Below, in pieces: positions 1 through 7,053 of a DNA stretch of 20,729 bases. Origin of the DNA: Cytophagaceae bacterium UBA7467. GTDB lineage: Bacteria; Bacteroidota; Bacteroidia; Cytophagales; Spirosomataceae. Where the stretch lies: NCBI GenBank assembly GCA_002479785.1, contig DLPD01000027.1, forward strand, positions 2,384 to 23,112. Direction: 5' to 3'. The notes below the pieces were generated by a model that worked only from the letters and a program-made list of their open reading frames with translations, made no database searches and was not told where the DNA came from. Position 1 is the stretch's first letter, and each line of letters begins with the position of its first letter. Made by a program: the position numbers and the translations under genes.

Positions 1-557
1 AGGATATTGCCAGAAAAGACGACTCCTCCTTCATTCGGGTATAATTTTTGACGTAAAACAGAATTGATCCCGTCAGCCCCTATCAAGAGGTCCCCCTCTT
101 CTTGTGTCACCACCGCACCCGTTTCCTTGTTGATAAACGTCGCGGTGATTTTGTCTCCTTTTTCTTCAAAAGAAGCTAAATGGCAATTTGTTTTTAGGTT
201 TTCCGCCCCGATTGTTTTCAGGGTTTCTTCCCAAAGCAAAACTTGGAATTTTCCTCGGTGAATCGAGAATTGAGGCCAGCGGTATCCCGCGAACTTTCCC
301 CTCGGTTCAGACCAAAAAAACTGCCCAAAACGGTTTGCATAGATTAATTCTTTTGTCTCCACGGCGATGGCTGAGACTTTGGATAATAACCCAATATTCG
401 TTAACACACGCACGGCATGTGGGAGTAAATTGATTCCCACTCCAAGTGGTTTTACCTCTTCGACCGATTCAAAAACTTTCACCTTAAACCCGGCTTGATG
501 CAAGCGCATCGCCGTCACTAAACCTCCAATTCCACCTCCGGCAATCAGTATTTTCAT
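1..557 (-). CDS. PhzS-like FAD-dependent monooxygenase, C-terminus cut by window edge
   Basis: Only the first 185 residues are present; the rest lies beyond the left edge. The N-terminus is a Rossmann FAD-binding fold: GGGIGG at residues 7-12, with Glu30 ending the second beta strand (adenosine ribose contact). The second flavin motif, GADG, is at 160-163. These are hallmarks of class A flavoprotein aromatic hydroxylases. The stretch LGVGINLLPHA (38-48), then WSEPRG (82-87) and the nearby SIHRG (98-102), closely resembles PhzS (5-methylphenazine-1-carboxylate 1-monooxygenase) and its relatives as I remember them. The ATG overlaps the serC stop as ATGA, so translation is probably coupled. With an AAHS permease in the same operon, the substrate is probably an aromatic or heteroaromatic acid; this is inference and the exact substrate cannot be read from the fragment. 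Class: confident. Subfamily: moderate. Confidence 0.85.
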   Translation of the reverse strand, partial: MKILIAGGGIGGLVTAMRLHQAGFKVKVFESVEEVKPLGVGINLLPHAVRVLTNIGLLSKVSAIAVETKELIYANRFGQFFWSEPRGKFAGYRWPQFSIHRGKFQVLLWEETLKTIGAENLKTNCHLASFEEKGDKITATFINKETGAVVTQEEGDLLIGADGINSVLRQKLYPNEGGVVFSGNI

Positions 558-1615
558 AGGGGCAAATTTTGTAATAAATCCACTAAATGAGCCACGCTGG
601 CTAGCGGTTGTCCGTTGTAGATGGAGGCTCTAAAACCTCCTTTGGTAGGGAAACCTTTAATTCCCACGATGTCATTTTGTTCTAAAAAGAGATTAATTTT
701 CTGATCCATTTCCATCGATTGACTTTTAAAACACGCGTTCATCACTGAGCGATCTTCCGTAGCCACGATGCCTTGAAGTAGGGGGTTACGATCAATTTCA
801 GTGTAAATCAAGGCTGATTTTTCCTGACTTAATCGCTGCATTTCAGCTAGTCCACCCTGTTTATCTATGTAGCGCAGCATTAATAAGGCCACATAAACCG
901 GATAAGTCGGGATGGTGTGGTAAAGTGAATTTTCTGCGATATGCGTGTGGTAATCAAAAATGGTAGGGACCTTTCGGCTGTTTTTTTCTGGTAAAACGGC
1001 CTTGTTCACTAGTACGCAGGTGATTCCTGCCATGCCAAAATTCTTCTGGGCTGAAGCGAAAATCACCCCAAACTTCTCCATCGGCAAAGGTCTCGACAAG
1101 AAATCAGATGTCATATCTGCCACTAAGGGCACGTCCACTTCTGGGAACTCATGGTATTGTGTTCCGTCGATGGTTTCGTTAGAAACCACGTGCAAATAAC
1201 GTGCGCCTTGAACGTCCGTGATTTTAGGGATTCGGTCGTAGTTCGTGTCTTTGGAAGAAGCTAAAAAGAAGGCATTCGCCTCATTCGCAGCCGCCTCGAT
1301 TGCGCGTCCCGCCCAAAAACCCGTGTCCACAAAGGCTATCTTGTCACTAGGTTCCGTCAGATTCATGGGGGCAACCGTCAGCTGACTTGAAGCACCTCCC
1401 GGTAGCCAAAGCACCGCCCAATCATCCGAAAGACCATATAATTTTTTCACGAGCGCATTCGCCTCGTCTAATAAATCCGTGAAAATAGGAGATCGGTGGC
1501 TGATTTCCGCGATAGAAACGCCCATCCCATGATAGTCTAAAAGACCAGCCGCTGCCTCTTGAATAACCTCAAAGGGAAGGGTGGCAGGTCCGGGAAAGAA
1601 ATTGTGTTTGCGCAT
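554..1615 (-). CDS. serC: Phosphoserine aminotransferase SerC
   Basis: PLP enzyme (fold type I, class V) that makes O-phosphoserine from 3-phosphohydroxypyruvate and glutamate, and in many bacteria also 4-phosphohydroxythreonine for PLP synthesis. The 353 aa are typical for the family. Signatures: FFPGPATLP (6-14), EISHRS (37-42) with the His-Arg that reads the substrate phosphate, GFWAGRA around Trp101, NETIDG (146-151), ADMTSD (166-171) with PLP-contacting Asp167, ASAQKN (187-192) with Schiff-base Lys191, and GGFRASIYN (326-334) with the carboxylate-binding Arg. At the usual NTPP loop it reads HTIP (233-236), replacing an Asn that contacts the PLP phosphate in well-known SerC proteins. Its start overlaps the permease stop (TAATG) and its stop overlaps the monooxygenase start (ATGA). 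No serA is next to it in the window. Identity is secure; the setting among transport and hydroxylase genes is odd. Confidence 0.95.
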   Translation of the reverse strand: MRKHNFFPGPATLPFEVIQEAAAGLLDYHGMGVSIAEISHRSPIFTDLLDEANALVKKLYGLSDDWAVLWLPGGASSQLTVAPMNLTEPSDKIAFVDTGFWAGRAIEAAANEANAFFLASSKDTNYDRIPKITDVQGARYLHVVSNETIDGTQYHEFPEVDVPLVADMTSDFLSRPLPMEKFGVIFASAQKNFGMAGITCVLVNKAVLPEKNSRKVPTIFDYHTHIAENSLYHTIPTYPVYVALLMLRYIDKQGGLAEMQRLSQEKSALIYTEIDRNPLLQGIVATEDRSVMNACFKSQSMEMDQKINLFLEQNDIVGIKGFPTKGGFRASIYNGQPLASVAHLVDLLQNLPL

Positions 1616-2787
1616 TAGGAAATGGTTTGGGAACTAATTTTTAGCGTAATAATACCAGCAATTAAGGAAGGTAAGGCGAAGAACAAAAAGCTTTCTGCCA
1701 TGTCCAAACCTAGCCCCACTAAAACGCCTCCTAAAATGGGGCCTAAAATTCCTCCTAAACGACCCATTCCGATTGCCCAACCAATGCCGGTCGAGCGAAT
1801 CGCCGTAGGATACATCCTCGCTGCTACGGCATACAAACCTACGAAGCTACCCTGCACCCCAAAACCAAGGAAAAACAACACCACTAAGATTAAATTAGAA
1901 CCAGAAAATTGTCCAAAAATGCCCAATAAAACAGCGGTAATTAATAACAGAATTCCGATCGATTTTTTCAACCCAAAACGGGTCGAAAAATAACCTTGCA
2001 CCGGGATACCTACAATGGCCCCCAGATTAAAGATGGTTCCTGAATAGATGGCTAATTCCATCGATAGGCCGGCATTAGAGGCTAATTTCGGAATCCAGTT
2101 CATCAAGAAATAGAGGGTCGTAAAAGAGAGGAACAAGGCGCTCCAAAGTTGCCAAGTACTCCACTTAAATTCGGTTGTAAATAGGGCACTTATTTTGGCA
2201 TCTTCTGGCTTGGCTTTGGCCTTAAATTCATCGGATTCTTTCAGGAAGAAAAACAAGATAGGGATCACTAAAAAAGTAGCTAAACCCGCTAACTCAAATA
2301 GGTGCTCCCATCCATTTTCCGCGATGATTTTCGCAGAAGAAATGCCCGTCAGCACAGCACCCACTGGATACCCAGCTACCACCGTGCTCACCCAAAAATC
2401 GCGTGTAGATGCCGGAGCATATTCCGCCGTAATCGCCGCCGTGCTCGCCATCATCGTCCCTATTCCCAGCCCACTAATAAAGCGGTAAATCATTAAAATG
2501 TTTACATCGGTCGCGTAAGACGTCAAATAAATGCAGGTTCCCATAATCAACGCCGCCAGAATCATCAACGGCTTCCGCCCAAAACGATCCGCAAGCGGAG
2601 CTAAAAATATCGCTCCCACCGTCATTCCAACAAGACCAGAACTAAACACAATCCCTAAATTCGCTGGGGAAATGCTCCAGGCCTTCGCAATCGCCGGTGC
2701 CGTGTAGGAAATAATCAACACATCCATGCCATCGAGCATGTTGCATAGAAAACAGATCAAAATAATCAATACCTGTATCGCTCTCAT
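1615..2787 (-). CDS. MFS permease, aromatic acid:H+ symporter (AAHS)-like
   Basis: Inner-membrane major facilitator protein of 390 aa with about 12 hydrophobic segments. The first helix carries DGMD (19-22), matching the DG(F/Y)D signature I associate with the AAHS family (PcaK, MhpT, BenK). MFS motif A follows in the loop between helices 2 and 3 as PLADRFGRKPL (64-74). Late in the protein, GIGWAIGMGRLGGILGP is also AAHS-like. The frame stays open upstream to an ATG at 2850, but that start would run through the end of the DUF3237 gene and add 21 residues before the first helix; the ATG at 2787 lies 5 nt after that gene's stop and puts helix 1 at the N-terminus, so I use it. Likely role: proton-coupled uptake of an aromatic carboxylate for the monooxygenase two genes downstream (inference). 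A sugar acid or a nicotinate-type substrate is also possible. Confidence 0.85.
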   Translation of the reverse strand: MRAIQVLIILICFLCNMLDGMDVLIISYTAPAIAKAWSISPANLGIVFSSGLVGMTVGAIFLAPLADRFGRKPLMILAALIMGTCIYLTSYATDVNILMIYRFISGLGIGTMMASTAAITAEYAPASTRDFWVSTVVAGYPVGAVLTGISSAKIIAENGWEHLFELAGLATFLVIPILFFFLKESDEFKAKAKPEDAKISALFTTEFKWSTWQLWSALFLSFTTLYFLMNWIPKLASNAGLSMELAIYSGTIFNLGAIVGIPVQGYFSTRFGLKKSIGILLLITAVLLGIFGQFSGSNLILVVLFFLGFGVQGSFVGLYAVAARMYPTAIRSTGIGWAIGMGRLGGILGPILGGVLVGLGLDMAESFLFFALPSLIAGIITLKISSQTIS

Positions 2788-2792
2788 CGGTA

Positions 2793-3302
2793 TTACATTA
2801 CTTTCCAAACTCGAATTAACACATAATCCGGTAAGCGTTCTCCTGTACAAACAAATAGACTGTTATTCACCCAATCGTATTTGCCTTTAGGCGCATCGAA
2901 TTTAGGCATCGCTCGGAAGTAATATTCATTCGCATCTACCTTTTCGCCTCTGGCTAAACGTGCCGCAATTTCTGGGGTTGCCGCTCTAATGCCGGTATTT
3001 TTCACATAGATTAACGTGCCATCATCCGTTCTAAATTGGTAATGTGCTTCTAATTCAGTTACTCCATCCGCTCGCAAAATTTGCCAATCTGCACCGCCAT
3101 TCAAGATTTCTCCCTTGATTTTAGGGCCTTCCACTGTTCCGCCTATAATGGGAATGATGCGGCGCGTACCGTGAGGAGTTTCGCCCACGATTAACGCTGG
3201 ATCCAGTTTTACTTTCAGTTCACAGAAGAAATCGAGCGCTGGCGCTTTTTGGGCCTGGGACATAGTAATGCTCATAAAGAATAGGAATAGAATTTTTTTC
3301 AT
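2793..3302 (-). CDS. Exported DUF3237 (UPF0311) family protein
   Basis: A 169-aa protein that reads as DUF3237 throughout: GETPHGTRRIIPIIGGTVEG (40-59), GGADWQ, RTDDGTLIYV, NTGIR, EYYFRAMPKF and a C-terminal FVCTGER block. The family has no settled biochemical function that I know of; it is small, beta-rich, and I recall it near genes for aromatic or hydroxy-acid catabolism. Here the first 18 residues form a Sec-type leader (two Lys, a hydrophobic core, then SQAQ), so this copy is probably periplasmic, whereas the members I recall begin directly with the domain. It lies 13 nt after the lipoprotein stop and 5 nt before the AAHS permease, so it probably belongs to the transport and catabolic operon. 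Family call is confident; function unknown. Confidence 0.85.
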   Translation of the reverse strand: MKKILFLFFMSITMSQAQKAPALDFFCELKVKLDPALIVGETPHGTRRIIPIIGGTVEGPKIKGEILNGGADWQILRADGVTELEAHYQFRTDDGTLIYVKNTGIRAATPEIAARLARGEKVDANEYYFRAMPKFDAPKGKYDWVNNSLFVCTGERLPDYVLIRVWKVM

Positions 3303-3315
3303 AGGTTTTTTTTAA

Positions 3316-3696
3316 TCAAGGCAGACCTTGCTGAAAGGTAATTTCAGTCGTTAATCCCATCGCGCTGAAGCGAAAAGCCATCGTGCGCGCTTGAGAAGGA
3401 TTTGTAATGTTATCACAATGAGGTCCTTTTTCCAAAAAATACACGTAATATTCCTGGTTTCGGTCCGCTAATTGTTGAATATCCGGCTTTCCAAGGATGT
3501 CCTCCAAATCATTCGAGCTAACTCCCTTCCACGTCATTTTATGCGTTTTCAACCAGTCGATCTGCTTTTCTCTTGTCCCGCCACAACTCCCGCGGTCCTT
3601 TTTAAAGCTTTCTACATCAAAACCGGTCAAATCCGGTTGATTCGTACAAGAAGCAGATATCAAAAATAAGAGGGCGAAGGCTGTCAGTATTCTCAT
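3316..3696 (-). CDS. Small predicted lipoprotein, function unknown
   Basis: 126 aa starting with a short basic and hydrophobic leader that ends in a lipobox-like ISASC with Cys17, so it is probably a lipid-anchored envelope protein. I do not recognise the mature domain. It has three further Cys, at about residues 38, 94 and in the leader-adjacent region only Cys17; the pair in the mature part (RGSCGG and PHCDN) could form a disulfide. The stretch NDLEDILGKPD is reminiscent of SmpA/BamE-like small lipoproteins, which carry a comparable loop about when a score falls below threshold, but the resemblance is weak and I do not assign it. It is the first gene of the run towards the left edge, 13 nt ahead of the DUF3237 gene, and is divergent from glycerate kinase across about 49 bp. 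Confidence 0.75.
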   Translation of the reverse strand: MRILTAFALLFLISASCTNQPDLTGFDVESFKKDRGSCGGTREKQIDWLKTHKMTWKGVSSNDLEDILGKPDIQQLADRNQEYYVYFLEKGPHCDNITNPSQARTMAFRFSAMGLTTEITFQQGLP

Positions 3697-3697
3697 A

Positions 3698-3711
3698 CCT
3701 TAAATTTAAGG
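3698..3711. promoter_or_regulatory. Perfect 14-bp palindrome between divergent genes
   Basis: CCTTAAATTTAAGG is a perfect dyad lying 2 nt upstream of the lipoprotein ATG (3696) and 35 nt upstream of the preferred glycerate kinase start. It is the only clear structure in this short divergent spacer. The core TAAATTTA resembles a Bacteroidota -7 box (TAnnTTTG) with the last base wrong on both strands, but no TTTG sits 19 nt upstream on either side. It could be an operator or a two-way promoter core; this is speculative. Confidence 0.35.
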
Positions 3712-3745
3712 AATTGTGGCTAAATTGCGGCATAAATCCATCGCT

Positions 3746-4846
3746 GTGCACGTTTTAATCTCTCCTGATAAGTTTAAAGGCTCTCTTTCTGCCTCGCAAG
3801 TGTGCGTAGCGCTTGAAAAAGGGATTAAGAAACGTCGTCCTAAAACCGTTTTCACCTCCCTCCCCCTCGCTGATGGCGGGGAAGGAACCTTGGAAGTAAT
3901 TCAACAATTGCACGGCGGAACGTGGATTTCAGCGGACACCTTTGACCCGTTGATGCGTCCCATTCAGTCAGAATATGTATGGTTAGCGGATCAAAAAACG
4001 GCTTACATCGAAATGGCCCGCGCCTCTGGTCTTGCTTTACTGTCCGTAAAGGAGCGGAATCCGCTCAAAACCTCGACTTTTGGAACGGGAATGCTGATTG
4101 CGGATGCGTTAAAACGCGGCGCCACACACATCATTCTTACCATCGGGGGATCAGCCACGAATGATGCGGGAATTGGAATGGCTGCCGCATTAGGGTGGAC
4201 ATTTTTAGATGGAGAAGGAGCTACTCTGGATCCAGTAGGCGAAAACATGATTCGCATTGCTTCCATATCGGCTGCTAAACCAGCCTCTTGTTCTTTCACC
4301 GTCCTAACAGACGTAAGCAATCCACTCGCCGGAAGCGTAGGAGCGGCTTATGTTTTCGCTGCTCAGAAAGGAGCCTCCCCTTTAGCAATTAAACAATTAG
4401 ATAAAGGTCTAAATAATATCGCTTCTTTTTTCGGATCCATCGCTTCAGAACCTGGTGCTGGAGCTGCGGGCGGACTAGGTGCAGGCGCTCGTTATTTCCT
4501 AAACGCGCGTATCGTGGCTGGTTCTAGCTGGATAATGGACAAAGTACACTTTAACCGTACCCTTTTAAAAGCAGATTTCATTATCACTGGCGAAGGCAAA
4601 ATTGATTCCTCTACCTGGGGGGGCAAAGTCGTTTCTGAAGTCGTAAAACGCTGCGATAAAGTCTTTAAGCAAACTATTTTGGTTTCTGGCGCCTTTGAAG
4701 GATCGGCAAATTTCCCACTTTTTTTAGACGAAAATGACGTGTTTACCATCGAATCGCGTGCATCAGATTCGGTAGACTCTCTTTCACGTGCCGCTGAGAT
4801 TTTAGAGCAGATTGGGGAAGAGATTGCGTTAAAGTATTTGAATTAA
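3746..4846 (+). CDS. Glycerate kinase, GarK/GlxK type
   Basis: Phosphorylates D-glycerate with ATP, giving 2- or 3-phosphoglycerate, and links glyoxylate and hydroxypyruvate salvage to glycolysis; cytoplasmic. Family landmarks in a 366-aa product: SPDKFKGSLSA (6-16), ADGGEGT (42-48), GGSATNDAGIGMA (134-146), TDVSNPL (188-194), GAGAAGGLGAG (237-247) and GEGKIDSST (282-290). No ATG is available in the right place. A GTG at 3746 gives MHVLISPDKFKGS, which lines up with the usual N-terminus; an upstream in-frame GTG at 3716 would add ten residues (MAKLRHKSIA) and has AAGGA just before it, so it cannot be excluded. The only plus-strand gene before galM, it stands alone between a divergent lipoprotein gene and a convergent aminotransferase with which it shares 18 bp. 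Whether it makes the 2- or 3-phospho product is not visible. Confidence 0.93.
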   Translation: MHVLISPDKFKGSLSASQVCVALEKGIKKRRPKTVFTSLPLADGGEGTLEVIQQLHGGTWISADTFDPLMRPIQSEYVWLADQKTAYIEMARASGLALLSVKERNPLKTSTFGTGMLIADALKRGATHIILTIGGSATNDAGIGMAAALGWTFLDGEGATLDPVGENMIRIASISAAKPASCSFTVLTDVSNPLAGSVGAAYVFAAQKGASPLAIKQLDKGLNNIASFFGSIASEPGAGAAGGLGAGARYFLNARIVAGSSWIMDKVHFNRTLLKADFIITGEGKIDSSTWGGKVVSEVVKRCDKVFKQTILVSGAFEGSANFPLFLDENDVFTIESRASDSVDSLSRAAEILEQIGEEIALKYLN

Positions 4847-5977
4847 GCGTTTCGCTGCTTCCACGAGTACCTCATCTTCTTTCGCAAAACAGAAGCGCAA
4901 AATTTTATCGCCAGGATCGGTTTCGTAGAAAACGGAAACGGGAATGGAGGCCACTTTGATTTCACGTGTTAGGCGATCGGCTAAATCCACATCCTTTTCT
5001 GCTGAGATGGCGGAGTAATCGAGGCATTGGAAGAAACTTCCAGCGCTTGGTAGTATTTTCCATTTACTACCTGCGAATTGGGAGGCGAATAGGTCGCGCT
5101 TTTTTTGGTAAAAATCAGCTAAACCTAGATAGTGAGCGGGTTCCTTTAGGTAATCCGCTAAGGCATATTGCAAAGGCGTTGCACTCGAGAAAGTAACCCA
5201 TTGATGTAGTTTTCTGAACTCTGCGGTCAAAAATGCCGGAGCGATACAATAACCTATTTTCCAGCCTGTGATGTGGTAGGTTTTGCCAAAAGAGCCACAT
5301 ACAAAACTGCGTTTGCGCAGTTCTGGGTGCAATAAAACGCTGGCATGCTTTGAACCATCGAAAACGATATGCTCGTATACTTCATCAGAAACGATCAGGA
5401 TATTCGTCCCTTTGACCACTTCCGCAAAGGCATCTAAATCCGCCATGGACCACACAGCGCCGGTCGGATTGTGCGGACTGTTTACCATAATTGCTCTCGT
5501 TCTAGGCGTAATTTTCGCTGCTAAGGAAGCCCAATCAATCGCAAAATTATTCGAAGCTTTTAAGGGAATATGGATGGGAATTCCCCCCGCTAAACGAACG
5601 ATGGGGTCATAAGCATCATAACTTGGGTCGAACATAATGACCTCGTCCCCCGGTGAAACACAGCAATGAATGGCCGCAAAAAGGGCCTCCGTAGCACCTG
5701 AAACAATCGTCACTTCTGAGTCTGCATCGACAGGGATGTTATAAAAAGCAGCTGTTTTTGCCGCTAGCGATTGACGTAAAGCGGGAACACCGGCCATGGG
5801 GGCATATTGGTTATGGCCTTTGGCATAATGCTGTAACAATTCTTGCAAAGCGGGGGCACAATCAAAACCCGGAAAACCCTGGGAAAGGTTTAATGCGCCG
5901 TGCTCGAGGGCGAGGGCGGACATTTTAGTAAATATAGTCGTCTGAACGTGCGGCTGCTTAGAGGGAAAAGAAATCAT
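4829..5977 (-). CDS. ybdL: Methionine aminotransferase, YbdL type
   Basis: Class I/II PLP aminotransferase of 382 aa. It resembles E. coli YbdL along its whole length: FTKMSALALEHGALNLSQGF (16-35), NQYAPMAGV (56-64), GATEALFAAI (94-103), FDPSYDAY (116-123), SPHNPTG (167-173) with PLP-contacting Asn170, SDEVYEH (197-203), SFGKTYHITGWK (229-240) with Schiff-base Lys232, and IPVSVF plus LRFCFAK near the end, whose Arg binds the substrate carboxylate. YbdL prefers methionine and other sulfur or aromatic amino acids (EC 2.6.1.88); kynurenine or glutamine transaminase activity is possible in relatives. It is the last gene of the ggt-nagA-ybdL run, 3 nt after nagA. No terminator is visible, and its last 18 bp lie inside the 3' end of glycerate kinase on the other strand. 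Confidence 0.92.
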   Translation of the reverse strand: MISFPSKQPHVQTTIFTKMSALALEHGALNLSQGFPGFDCAPALQELLQHYAKGHNQYAPMAGVPALRQSLAAKTAAFYNIPVDADSEVTIVSGATEALFAAIHCCVSPGDEVIMFDPSYDAYDPIVRLAGGIPIHIPLKASNNFAIDWASLAAKITPRTRAIMVNSPHNPTGAVWSMADLDAFAEVVKGTNILIVSDEVYEHIVFDGSKHASVLLHPELRKRSFVCGSFGKTYHITGWKIGYCIAPAFLTAEFRKLHQWVTFSSATPLQYALADYLKEPAHYLGLADFYQKKRDLFASQFAGSKWKILPSAGSFFQCLDYSAISAEKDVDLADRLTREIKVASIPVSVFYETDPGDKILRFCFAKEDEVLVEAAKRLIQIL

Positions 5978-5980
5978 AGC

Positions 5981-7051
5981 CTAATTTAGCAAGGCTTTTC
6001 CATCGTACCAAACCTGCACCACGTCCAGCGCTGGATTCAGTTCCACAAAGCAAGCCCTTTTTCCCACTTCAATACTGCCTAAATCGCTTAAATTCGCCAC
6101 TTCTGCCGGATAAACCGTCGCCATTCGAATGGCCTCTTCCAAGGGAATCGAAGCTTGTTGAACACAGTTTCGGATGGCCTCCATCATCGTTAATGAGGAT
6201 CCAGAAAGAACTCCGGCCTCGTTCGTGAATCGACCCTCTTTGGCCAAAAAAGAATAGGGTCCAGAGCTATCATTCGTCACCGCATCCGTAATCAAAAATA
6301 GACGACCTTTTTTCAAGCGATAGGCAAGTTCCAATGATTTGAAATCACAATGCAAACCATCCGCAATGATGCTGGTCCAGGCATTGGAATGGAAGCTAGC
6401 GCCCACTAATCCCAGCGCACGCGATTGCCATTGTGACATTGCATTGAACAGGTGCGTGATGCGGGAAACGCCTTTTTCTATGGCATTCATCGCTTGCTCA
6501 AAAGTGGCGTCGCTATGTCCTAGCGAGCACATTATAGGACTGCCCACTAACAAAGAAAGCTCCTCAGTACTAAACATTTCGGGGGCAATAGTTAAGTACG
6601 TTGGAATGCCTTTCGTCCGTTCGATAAGCTCTTCTAAAAAAGCCAACGAGGGTTTTTGAATGTAGGCCTCTTGATGCGCCCCGCGTCTAATCGGATTAAA
6701 GAAGGGCCCTTCTAAATGCAATCCCACCAGACCAGAACCGGTATAGGATTTATACGCATCGATAGCCTTCCACATCGACTCCGCTGGCGAGCAATTTAGG
6801 GTAATTTGAAACGCAACCGTTCCCGTTTTATGGTGTTCATCAAAGGTCGCTTGAATGGCTTCCGTCGTTTGGTGATTTGAAAACAGGATACCACCGCCCC
6901 CATAGATTTGTAGATCGATAAATCCGGGAACGAGGAAGTTTTCAGACGCCGCACCTGTGCCGTCCGATATGGCCGAAATACGGCCATTTGTTACGGAGAT
7001 TTCTTTGTTCTCTAGCCATTGCTGGCCCGTGAAAATGAGGCTGGCAAACAT
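5981..7051 (-). CDS. nagA: N-acetylglucosamine-6-phosphate deacetylase
   Basis: Amidohydrolase-superfamily enzyme that turns GlcNAc-6-phosphate into glucosamine-6-phosphate and acetate in amino-sugar and cell-wall recycling; cytoplasmic. Landmarks in 356 aa: PGFIDLQIYGGGG (42-54), HLEGPF (112-117) with metal ligand Glu114, GHSDAT (178-183) with His179, THLFNAM (199-205) with His200, ADGLHCD (230-236) with His234, and ITDAVT (254-259) with catalytic Asp256. In the first strand the HxH metal pair found in two-metal homologues is replaced by Q-I-Y; E. coli NagA likewise has Gln there and uses one metal, so this is probably a one-metal enzyme. It starts 2 nt after the gamma-glutamyltransferase stop and ends 3 nt before ybdL. 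No nagB or GlcNAc transporter is in the window. Confidence 0.95.
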   Translation of the reverse strand: MFASLIFTGQQWLENKEISVTNGRISAISDGTGAASENFLVPGFIDLQIYGGGGILFSNHQTTEAIQATFDEHHKTGTVAFQITLNCSPAESMWKAIDAYKSYTGSGLVGLHLEGPFFNPIRRGAHQEAYIQKPSLAFLEELIERTKGIPTYLTIAPEMFSTEELSLLVGSPIMCSLGHSDATFEQAMNAIEKGVSRITHLFNAMSQWQSRALGLVGASFHSNAWTSIIADGLHCDFKSLELAYRLKKGRLFLITDAVTNDSSGPYSFLAKEGRFTNEAGVLSGSSLTMMEAIRNCVQQASIPLEEAIRMATVYPAEVANLSDLGSIEVGKRACFVELNPALDVVQVWYDGKALLN

Positions 7052-7053
7052 CC

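Noticed and set aside
2788..2850. Upstream ATG that would lengthen the AAHS permease by 21 residues
   Set aside because: It would overlap the DUF3237 gene and add a polar extension; the ATG at 2787, just after the DUF3237 stop, gives a normal MFS N-terminus.
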